DNA from: Oscillospiraceae bacterium
GTDB lineage: Bacteria; Bacillota; Clostridia; Oscillospirales; Ruminococcaceae
NCBI GenBank assembly: GCA_017547245.1
Contig: JAFYQD010000001.1
Span: forward strand, 1-56,173
Reading direction: 5' to 3'
DNA length: 56,173 nt
Under the pieces are notes generated by a model, which was given only the letters and a program-made list of their open reading frames with translations, made no database searches and was not told the origin of the DNA. How positions within the stretch are numbered: position 1 is the stretch's first letter; every line of letters begins with the position of its first letter. A program made the translations under genes and the position numbers. Positions 49,959 to 56,173 of this stretch are shown here, in pieces.

Positions 49959-51179
49959 TTACAGGGTAACCTTGTGGAATACCTTTTTGCCCTTCTTGAC
50001 AATAATGCCATTGGCAACGGAATCCTTGGCAATGTTGTGGGCAAAGTCGGTGATCTTTGCATCGTCGACCGAGATACCGCCCTGCTGAACCAGACGGCGA
50101 GCTTCGCCCTTGGAGGCGGTCAGGCCGGCCTTTACCAGCAGATCCATGATGTTGATGACACCATCGGTGAAATCTTCATCAGCCAAAGCGGTGGTGGGCA
50201 TGTTTTCATTGTTTGCGCCGCCGCCAAACAGGCTCTTGGCAGTTTCCTGGGCACGTTCGGCTTCTTCCTTGCCATGTACCAGAGCAGTCAGTTCAAAGGC
50301 AAGAATTTCCTTGGCCTTGTTCAGCTGTGCGCCTTCCCAGCCATCCATTTCGTCAATCTGTTCCAAAGGCAGGAAGGTCAGCATACGGATACACTTAAGA
50401 ACGTCGGCATCTTCAACATTGCGCCAGTACTGATAGAAATCGTAGGGAGAGGTCTTGGCAGGATCCAGCCAAACAGCACCGCTGGCGGTTTTGCCCATCT
50501 TTTTGCCTTCGCTGTTCAGCAGCAGGGTGATGGTCATGGCGTGGGCATCCTTGCCCAACTTGCGGCGGATCAGTTCGGTGCCGCCCAGCATGTTGCTCCA
50601 CTGGTCGTTGCCGCCAAACTGCATGTTGCAGCCGTAGTGCTGGAACAGATGATAGAAGTCGTAAGACTGCATGATCATATAGTTAAATTCCAGGAAGCTC
50701 AGACCCTTTTCCATACGCTGCTTATAGCATTCGGCACGCAGCATGTTGTTTACGCTGAAGCAGGCGCCTACTTCACGCAGAACATCAACATAGTTCAGGT
50801 CCAACAGCCAGTCGGCATTGTTTACCATCTGGGCCTTGCCTTCACCAAATTCGATAAAACGTTCCATCTGCTTTTTAAAGCAGTCGCAGTTGTGCTGGAT
50901 GGTTTCCTTGGTCATCATGGAGCGCATATCGGTTCTGCCGGAAGGGTCACCGATCATGGCAGTGCCGCCGCCAATCAGGGCGATGGGCTTGTTGCCGGCC
51001 ATCTGCAGACGCTTCATCAGGCACAGTGCCATAAAGTGGCCTACGTGCAGGCTGTCGGCGGTGGGGTCAAAGCCAATGTAGAAAGTGGCCTTGCCGTTGT
51101 TTACCATTTCGCGGATTTCTTCTTCGTTGGTTACCTGGGCAATAAGACCACGGGCAACCAGTTCGTCATAAACTGTCAT
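49959..51179 (-). CDS. tyrS: Tyrosyl-tRNA synthetase
   Basis: A 406-residue class I synthetase. The HIGH-like motif is HVGHFM near residue 47, the tyrosine-binding and dimer regions GGNDQWSNMLGGTEL near 192-206, and the KMSKS-like loop KKMGKTASG near 230. A C-terminal S4 domain (about 335-406) ends with the typical RRLVQQGGISVDD. It is controlled by a Tyr T-box directly upstream. Confidence 0.97.
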   Translation of the reverse strand: MTVYDELVARGLIAQVTNEEEIREMVNNGKATFYIGFDPTADSLHVGHFMALCLMKRLQMAGNKPIALIGGGTAMIGDPSGRTDMRSMMTKETIQHNCDCFKKQMERFIEFGEGKAQMVNNADWLLDLNYVDVLREVGACFSVNNMLRAECYKQRMEKGLSFLEFNYMIMQSYDFYHLFQHYGCNMQFGGNDQWSNMLGGTELIRRKLGKDAHAMTITLLLNSEGKKMGKTASGAVWLDPAKTSPYDFYQYWRNVEDADVLKCIRMLTFLPLEQIDEMDGWEGAQLNKAKEILAFELTALVHGKEEAERAQETAKSLFGGGANNENMPTTALADEDFTDGVINIMDLLVKAGLTASKGEARRLVQQGGISVDDAKITDFAHNIAKDSVANGIIVKKGKKVFHKVTL

Positions 51180-51212
51180 GATGTTTCCCCTTTCAGTTAC
51201 ATCTTATTTTAC

Positions 51213-51480
51213 AAAAATAAAACGCCCCCATGCCGTTCTGGCACAGAGGGCGAAATAAATACTTCGCGGTACCACCTCAGTTTCCCTGTAAAACAGGGCT
51301 TTGGCGGGCTGTAAAACCCGACACGCTGTAACGTGCGCTCACGGCTAACCCTACACAGAAAAAATCCTTCAGGCAGCGGCTCCAAGATGTATTCGCTTCG
51401 TCAGCAGGCCTTTTTGCACCAACCAAAGGCTCTCTGTACTGCATGGTCGAAGTTACTGGTTCTTTTCATCGCCATTCAAT
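51213..51480 (-). promoter_or_regulatory. T-box leader of tyrS, Tyr specifier
   Basis: On the minus strand the T-box core AGGTGGTACCGCG lies at 51277-51265, followed by a terminator stem CGCCCTCTGTGCC...GGCATGGGGGCG and TTTTATTTT. Stem I has CAGAGAG, GGTTGGTGC and GCGAATACATC; the specifier TAC (51391-51389) is preceded by GAA and followed by A, matching tyrosine. Confidence 0.93.
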
Positions 51481-51496
51481 ATTCGCATTGCGATAA

Positions 51497-51525
51497 ATTA
51501 TAGGATATTCCGCAAAATCTGTCAA
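51497..51525 (-). promoter_or_regulatory. Promoter of tyrS (overlaps recN stop)
   Basis: On the minus strand, TTGACA (51525-51520) and TATAAT (51502-51497) are separated by 17 bases. The -35 overlaps the recN stop codon at 51522-51524. Confidence 0.9.
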
Positions 51526-53207
51526 TCCCCCAGCTGCTGGCGGCTGTTTGCCAACAGCTCTGCGGCAGCATCCAATGCGGCAGGAGTGATGTTATCACCG
51601 GCAGTGATTCGTGCCAGTTCCACCATGCGTCCCTGACGGTCAAGAGGATCAATTTTGGTAAAGGTGCGGCCATTCTCTTCTTCTTTGTGGATAAAAAGAT
51701 GATGAGAGCCAAATGCGGCAACGGGAGCCAGATGGGTAACGCAAAGAACCTGTCGGTTTTGTGCCACCTGACCCAGTTTAAGGCCGATTTTGGTTGCTGC
51801 GCGGCCGCTGACACCTGCATCCACCTCGTCAAAAATGAGGGTTTCGGCCCCTTCCCTGTTGTTGCTCAAAACATTTTTGATGGCAAGCATGATACGGGAA
51901 ATTTCACCGCCCGAGGCAATTTTGGCCAGGGGTCTGGGTGTTTCACCGGGGTTGGGCGAAATCAGGAATTCCATATCGTCACAGCCATTGGCAGAAAGAG
52001 CCTTGGGTCGAGCCAACAGCGACAAGCGCACTCTGGGCATATCCAGGAAGGTCAGTTCTTCCTCTACCTTCTGTACAAAGGCTTCGGCAGCGGCGGCTCT
52101 TTTCTGGCTCAATTCGTCGGCCAATTCCTGTGCAAGATTTTCGGCATCGATCATTTCCTGTTCCAGCTGTGCTGCACGTTCTTCCGAAAAGCTCAGGGTA
52201 TCCAGTTCTTCCTGGCAACGTTCACTGTGTGCCAGAATTTCGGCAACAGAAGCACCATACTTCTTTTTCAAGCGATAGATAAGGTCCAGGCGTCTTTCAA
52301 TCTGATCCAGACGGCGGGGATCAAAATCGATGTTTTCCAGATAATCACGCAGAGTTACCGACAGTTCTTCCAGCTCATAACCAAATTCCTGAAGCTTGTC
52401 GGAATAGCCTGCAAAATCTTCGATATAGCGTGCTGCATTTTCAAGGTTGCCAGACAGTTCATCCAGCTGCTCCAGAATGCCCTGCTGTTCTTCACCGCCT
52501 GTCAGCAGCTCCTGTGCACCGCCCAAAGATTCGGTTACACGCTCGGCATTGCGTATCAGTTTGCGCTGTCCGTCCAGTTCTTCCTCTTCCCCATCCACCA
52601 GATTTGCATTGGCAATCTCATTGATCTGATAGGTAAGCATATCCAGACGCTGTGCCTTGATGGATTCATCCATGTTCAGGCTTTCCAGCTGCTTTTTAAT
52701 TTCAGTATAACGATAATAGGCCGAACGGTACTCGGCAAGAAGCTCTTCAAGACAGCCAAAGCTGTCCACATAGTCTATATGATTTATGGTGGACAACAGC
52801 TGCTGGTTATCCTGCTGACCATGGATGTTGATCAGCAAAGAACCAAGCTGGCGCAGAGTAGATACAGTCACATTGCGTCCATTTACCTTGCAGTAGCCCT
52901 TGCCTGCTTCCTGGGTAATTTCCCGTTCGATGGTCAAAGAACCTTTCTGAGGGAAAAATCCCTGGCTTTCCAGCAAAGCAACGGTATGAGGCTGTAAGTC
53001 GGTAAAAACACCCCGTACAACTGCTGCGTTTTCACCGGTTCGGATGATATCTTTGGAAACTCTGGCGCCAAGCACAGCATTAATCGCACCGATCAAAATG
53101 GTCTTGCCTGCACCGGTTTCGCCGGTGAAGACATTCAAACCTTTGGTCAGTGTGATTTCAGCTTCGCTTATAACAGCAATGTTACGTATGGAAAGTGTTG
53201 CTAACAT
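51522..53207 (-). CDS. recN: DNA repair ATPase RecN
   Basis: A 561-residue SMC-like ATPase. Walker A is GETGAGKTIL near residues 29-38. A long coiled coil (about 150-370) has GAQELL and the zinc-free hinge, and the C-terminal ATPase half has ASGGEISR and FDEVDAGVSGRAA. RecN acts early in double-strand break repair. It lies at the end of the tlyA-nadK-argR-recN operon, the conserved order in Gram-positive bacteria. Confidence 0.96.
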   Translation of the reverse strand: MLATLSIRNIAVISEAEITLTKGLNVFTGETGAGKTILIGAINAVLGARVSKDIIRTGENAAVVRGVFTDLQPHTVALLESQGFFPQKGSLTIEREITQEAGKGYCKVNGRNVTVSTLRQLGSLLINIHGQQDNQQLLSTINHIDYVDSFGCLEELLAEYRSAYYRYTEIKKQLESLNMDESIKAQRLDMLTYQINEIANANLVDGEEEELDGQRKLIRNAERVTESLGGAQELLTGGEEQQGILEQLDELSGNLENAARYIEDFAGYSDKLQEFGYELEELSVTLRDYLENIDFDPRRLDQIERRLDLIYRLKKKYGASVAEILAHSERCQEELDTLSFSEERAAQLEQEMIDAENLAQELADELSQKRAAAAEAFVQKVEEELTFLDMPRVRLSLLARPKALSANGCDDMEFLISPNPGETPRPLAKIASGGEISRIMLAIKNVLSNNREGAETLIFDEVDAGVSGRAATKIGLKLGQVAQNRQVLCVTHLAPVAAFGSHHLFIHKEEENGRTFTKIDPLDRQGRMVELARITAGDNITPAALDAAAELLANSRQQLGD

Positions 53208-53211
53208 CTGT

Positions 53212-53673
53212 TTACCTCTTCTGATCGATCAGCTTGTTCAGCTGTTCCACAAATTCCTGTGCGCCTGCTTCATCACGCATCAGGATAAAAATAGTGTCGT
53301 CGCCGGCAAGTGTGCCCACAACACCGCGCCAATGGATGGAGTCCAAAGCGGCACAAGCGGCGTTGGCCATACCGGTATAGCACTTAACAACAACGGTATT
53401 CATGGCATAATCCACGCTGTTTACCGATTCCGAGAAAATGGCATGGAACTTAAAGGACATATCAACGCTGTTGGAGTGGGTACCGGTGGTATAGTGATAG
53501 CCGCCGTCGGGAGCCTGAGTTTTGATAAGGCGCAGTTCCTTGATATCGCGGGATACGGTGGCCTGAGTCACCCGAAATCCGCATTCATTCAATTTGCGCA
53601 GCAGTTCTTCCTGGGTATCGATAGAATGATTGGAGATGAGCTCCAGGATTTTGCTATGTCTTTTGGATTTCAT
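53212..53673 (-). CDS. argR: Arginine repressor ArgR/AhrC
   Basis: A 153-residue regulator with an N-terminal winged helix (about 1-70, with TQEELLRKLNECGFRVTQATVSRDIKEL) and a C-terminal hexamerisation/arginine-binding domain (GTLAGDDTIFILMRD). It represses arginine synthesis and activates catabolism when Arg binds. AGAGG precedes the ATG at 53673. The next gene, recN, starts 4 bp after its stop. Confidence 0.95.
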   Translation of the reverse strand: MKSKRHSKILELISNHSIDTQEELLRKLNECGFRVTQATVSRDIKELRLIKTQAPDGGYHYTTGTHSNSVDMSFKFHAIFSESVNSVDYAMNTVVVKCYTGMANAACAALDSIHWRGVVGTLAGDDTIFILMRDEAGAQEFVEQLNKLIDQKR

Positions 53674-53677
53674 GGTA

Positions 53678-54535
53678 TTACCTCTTTTGCACGATTTTTT
53701 CAGAAAAGACCTCAAAGAATTCCCGTTCGCCAAAACTAATGAAGCGGGCAGCCCTTGGGGCTTTGTGTATGGTTACATATTCATTGCTTTCCAGCGGAAT
53801 GGGAATGCCGCCATCCAGCGACAGGAAAAGCTGCTGCTCTTCCGGCTGGGTGGAACGAACGCTCAAAGATTTGCTGGCCGAAAAAATAAGCGGACGTGTT
53901 GTCAGCTGATGCGGACAGATGGGTGTCATCAAAATGGCATCCAGCAGCGGATCGACAATGGGGCCCCCTGCAGACATGGAATATGCGGTTGAACCGGTGG
54001 GGGTGGCAAAGATTACACCGTCAGCCCTGAATCGATCCAAATACTTTTCGTCGCAATACAATGCAAGGTCAATCAGACTGCAGGCAAACCCTTTGGCTAC
54101 CACCGCATCGTTAAGGGCATAGCCTGTGAATGACCGTTTGCCGCCTGCAATCTGCACCGAAAGAACAAAACGTGGTTCAACTTCGTAATTGGCGGATATA
54201 ATGCGGCTGACCATTTCGGGCATCTTTTCGGGTTCGGCCTGAGCCAGAAAACCAAGATGTCCTGCATTGACGCCCAAAATAAGCTTGTCATAATCCAAAG
54301 CATGTTTGGCTGCGTGTATGATGGTCCCGTCACCGCCAACGGCAATAACAATATCACAATCCTTTACACAGTCATCTCTTTGGTTGTAAACCAGAGCATG
54401 CTTTATCTGAAGAGCCGTTTGTTCCTGTTCCATGACAGAAATGGTACAGCCTGCAGCCTGAAGCAGTTCGGCAAGCTTTAAAGAGCACTCCAATGCATGG
54501 GGCTTATCCAGATTTGTCATCAAATGGATTTTCAT
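53678..54535 (-). CDS. nadK: NAD kinase
   Basis: A 285-residue enzyme phosphorylating NAD to NADP. The GGDGT motif is near residues 69-73, the LNDAVV region near 141, and the Gly-rich PTGSTAYSMSAGGP near 178-191. The substrate-binding fold is typical of the bacterial ATP-NAD kinase. It overlaps tlyA by 4 bp upstream and lies 4 bp before argR, within the conserved operon. Confidence 0.96.
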   Translation of the reverse strand: MKIHLMTNLDKPHALECSLKLAELLQAAGCTISVMEQEQTALQIKHALVYNQRDDCVKDCDIVIAVGGDGTIIHAAKHALDYDKLILGVNAGHLGFLAQAEPEKMPEMVSRIISANYEVEPRFVLSVQIAGGKRSFTGYALNDAVVAKGFACSLIDLALYCDEKYLDRFRADGVIFATPTGSTAYSMSAGGPIVDPLLDAILMTPICPHQLTTRPLIFSASKSLSVRSTQPEEQQLFLSLDGGIPIPLESNEYVTIHKAPRAARFISFGEREFFEVFSEKIVQKR

Positions 54536-55341
54536 GAGTTGCCTCCCAGTGCGTTATGGGCAGTCGATACAACATTCTGAATATCCTGCTGGGTCACAAG
54601 GCATTCCCCTTCTCCCTTTTGCAGGAACAGAAGGAATTCGATATTTCCTTCGGGGCCTTTTACCGGGGAATGATCCAGACCAAGAGGGGTAAAGCCAAGG
54701 GAAATGGCCTCAGCAATAACATTTTCAATTACTTCTTTATGTACAGAAGCCTCTCTTACAACGCCTTTTTTACCCACCTTTTCGCGTCCTGCCTCAAACT
54801 GAGGCTTGACAAGGGTTACAGCTTTACAGCCGTCTTTCAACAAACGATGCAGAGTGGGAAGAATAAGTTTCAACGAAATAAAGGAAACATCAACCGAAAT
54901 AAAGTCCAGTTCTTCGGGAACCTGTTCGTGGTCAATATAACGGGCATTGGTTCGTTCCAGATTTACCACTCTGGGATCGGTGCGCAGGCTCCAGGCAAGC
55001 TGGCCGTACCCAACATCGACGGCATATACTTTCTGTGCGCCGTTTTGCAGCATACAGTCGGTGAAACCACCGGTGGAAGCACCGATGTCGGCACAGATAG
55101 TATCCTTAAGGTCGATGGGAAAAGCCTGCATGGCCTTTTCCAGCTTTAAACCGCCGCGGCTGACATAGCGCAGGGTCTCCCCTCTTACCTCTATCTGGTC
55201 GGTTTCAGATACATCCTGACCGGGCTTATCGGCCTTTTGGTTATTCACATATACAATTCCGGACATAATAACGGCTTTGGCTCGTTCACGGCTTTGCATC
55301 AATCCGCGTTCCACCAGTGCAATATCCAGCCGAGTCTTCAT
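54532..55341 (-). CDS. tlyA: TlyA-family rRNA 2'-O-methyltransferase
   Basis: A 269-residue protein with an N-terminal S4 domain (RLDIALVERGLMQSRERAKAVIMSG) and a FtsJ-like SAM methyltransferase domain with ADIGASTGGFTDCML near 90-104, VDVGYGQL and KPQFEAG. TlyA methylates cytidines in 16S and 23S rRNA. GGAGG lies 7 bases before the ATG at 55341. It is the first gene of the tlyA-nadK-argR-recN unit. Confidence 0.93.
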   Translation of the reverse strand: MKTRLDIALVERGLMQSRERAKAVIMSGIVYVNNQKADKPGQDVSETDQIEVRGETLRYVSRGGLKLEKAMQAFPIDLKDTICADIGASTGGFTDCMLQNGAQKVYAVDVGYGQLAWSLRTDPRVVNLERTNARYIDHEQVPEELDFISVDVSFISLKLILPTLHRLLKDGCKAVTLVKPQFEAGREKVGKKGVVREASVHKEVIENVIAEAISLGFTPLGLDHSPVKGPEGNIEFLLFLQKGEGECLVTQQDIQNVVSTAHNALGGNS

Positions 55342-55360
55342 TTTCTGTCCTCCATAGTTT

Positions 55361-55918
55361 TTATGCAATGGGCCAAACGGTTCCAATCAATACACCAAGC
55401 AAGGCACCGCCCAAAACTTCAAGCGGAGTATGACCCAAAAATTCTTTCAGAAGTCTGGCGGGGTCGTTGTCTTCCTCGCCTTCTTCTTTTATTTCTTCCA
55501 ATATTTCAGCAGACTCCTTGTCCTTCAGCAGGTCAGATTTGCCGCTTAAAGTGGCAAAAAGATGGGCCAGATCACGGCTGAGATCGTTGAAGTCAAACTG
55601 CATGCGGTTAAGCACCTTTGCGTGTTTGCCTGCTTCGCGGCGCACACCCATTGCGTCATACATGACAATGGCGGCCAAAGCAACACATAAAGCAAAAATA
55701 GGGCTTGCAAATCCCTGGCTGCGTGCCATGCCAACTGTCAGCGAGCACACCAGCGAAGAGTGGGAGCTTGGCATTCCGCCTGCACCAAACAACCGCTCGG
55801 GATCAAACTTTTTGGTAAGAATGAAGGTAAGCAGTGTTTTGATAAGCTGTGCGGAAGCCCAGGCAACAAATGCAATATTAATAAGGGGATTGGAAGTTAT
55901 GGTACTGAAAAATGACAT
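55361..55918 (-). CDS. Divergent PAP2-family membrane protein (DUF212/YuiD)
   Basis: A 185-residue membrane protein of the DUF212 type, remotely related to phosphatidic acid phosphatases. The motif GGMPSSHSSLVCSL near residues 46-59 and GVRREAGKHAKVLN near 90-103 correspond to the family's conserved Ser/His/Arg positions. A central acidic cytoplasmic loop (about 120-155) is unusually rich in Glu and Asp. GGAG precedes the ATG at 55918. Its product probably acts on undecaprenyl or lipid phosphates; context near a prenyl synthase agrees but does not prove this. Confidence 0.88.
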   Translation of the reverse strand: MSFFSTITSNPLINIAFVAWASAQLIKTLLTFILTKKFDPERLFGAGGMPSSHSSLVCSLTVGMARSQGFASPIFALCVALAAIVMYDAMGVRREAGKHAKVLNRMQFDFNDLSRDLAHLFATLSGKSDLLKDKESAEILEEIKEEGEEDNDPARLLKEFLGHTPLEVLGGALLGVLIGTVWPIA

Positions 55919-55930
55919 TGTGTTCTCCAA

Positions 55931-56173
55931 TCAATATTCTCTTACAGCCAGCATTTCGGCAAGATCGTAAAGGAACGAATCATCCAAAATGCTGCCTCGA
56001 ATGGCGTTATAGGCATCCTCTGCCAGCTGCTTGACAATTTCGCGGGATTTTTCGATGCCAAAAAGGGTGATATAGGTTGTCTTTTCGTTTTCGGCATCGC
56101 TGCCGATGGGTTTGCCCAAAGCGGCCTGATCGGCGGTGACATCCAGAATGTCGTCAACAATCTGGAAAGCAAG
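55931..56173 (-). CDS. Polyprenyl (farnesyl/geranyl) diphosphate synthase, C-terminal part
   Basis: The last 80 residues of a trans-isoprenyl diphosphate synthase; the start is outside the window. The second aspartate-rich motif DDILD is followed by TADQAALGKPIGSDAENEKTTYITLFG, typical of IspA, where the Lys-Thr-Thr-Tyr segment closes the active site. It makes farnesyl diphosphate for undecaprenyl synthesis. It precedes the divergent PAP2 gene by 12 bp, presumably in one operon. Confidence 0.92.
   Translation of the reverse strand, partial: LAFQIVDDILDVTADQAALGKPIGSDAENEKTTYITLFGIEKSREIVKQLAEDAYNAIRGSILDDSFLYDLAEMLAVREY

Noticed and set aside
1-56173. CRISPR arrays, insertion sequences, prophage
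   Set aside because: No regularly spaced repeats, transposase or phage structural genes were seen. The DUF5131 gene alone is not evidence of a prophage.

Overview
The window looks like the chromosome of a spore-forming, Gram-positive anaerobe of the class Clostridia, probably Oscillospiraceae/Ruminococcaceae-like. This is an inference from gene content and order: sporulation genes (cwlD-like, spoIIM), a miaB-ylbF/ricA-mutS-mutL-miaA block, a yggS-sepF-ylmH-divIVA-ileS-lspA-rluD block, a split transketolase, two T-box leaders, a lysine riboswitch and [FeFe]-hydrogenase maturation factors. Most of the window is housekeeping sequence. No CRISPR array, insertion sequence or prophage was seen.

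Layout. 1-4.8 kb: the end of a surface-type protein, an XRE regulator, a hotdog thioesterase and a HAD phosphatase. A T-box leader with a likely Ile specifier then precedes an XRE-cupin regulator and an acyl-CoA synthetase. 4.9-12.6 kb: tRNA modification and mismatch repair (miaB, ylbF-like, mutS, mutL, miaA). 12.6-23.5 kb: a membrane adaptor protein, cell-division genes (yggS, sepF, ylmH, divIVA), ileS, lspA, rluD, a Cof-type HAD phosphatase and a two-subunit transketolase. 23.6-25.6 kb: a ComEA-like protein, five tRNA genes (Val, Asp, Phe, Gly, Gly), a MaoC-like protein and a zinc-ribbon protein. 25.7-29.4 kb (minus strand): asd-dapA-dapB-ACT behind a lysine riboswitch. 29.4-30.5 kb: queA.

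The most remarkable part is 30.5-39.8 kb, a single tightly overlapping operon. It encodes a TM1266-type small regulator, a FecCD permease, an ABC ATPase carrying a second TM1266-like domain at its C-terminus, a HydE-like radical SAM enzyme, a NifH-like reductase, NifD-like and NifK-like subunits, a lipoprotein substrate-binding protein and the GTPase HydF. The NifH-like protein keeps both cluster cysteines. By eye, the NifD/K-like pair has lost the FeMo-cofactor ligands and most beta-side P-cluster ligands, so it is not a nitrogen-fixing enzyme. It more plausibly belongs with the dark-operative reductases (BchNB, CfbD, methylthio-alkane reductase) and acts on an unknown substrate, perhaps one delivered by the co-encoded transporter. 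A leader with mutually exclusive terminator and antiterminator helices precedes the operon.

39.8-46.2 kb holds a DUF5131 protein, a CwlD-like amidase, radA, an adaptor-permease pair without an ATPase, and a XerD-like recombinase with an unusual structured leader. 46.2-56.2 kb (minus strand) holds spoIIM, proC, a TIGR04086-type membrane protein, yajC, tgt, tyrS (Tyr T-box) and recN-argR-nadK-tlyA, followed upstream by a divergent PAP2 protein and the end of a polyprenyl synthase gene.
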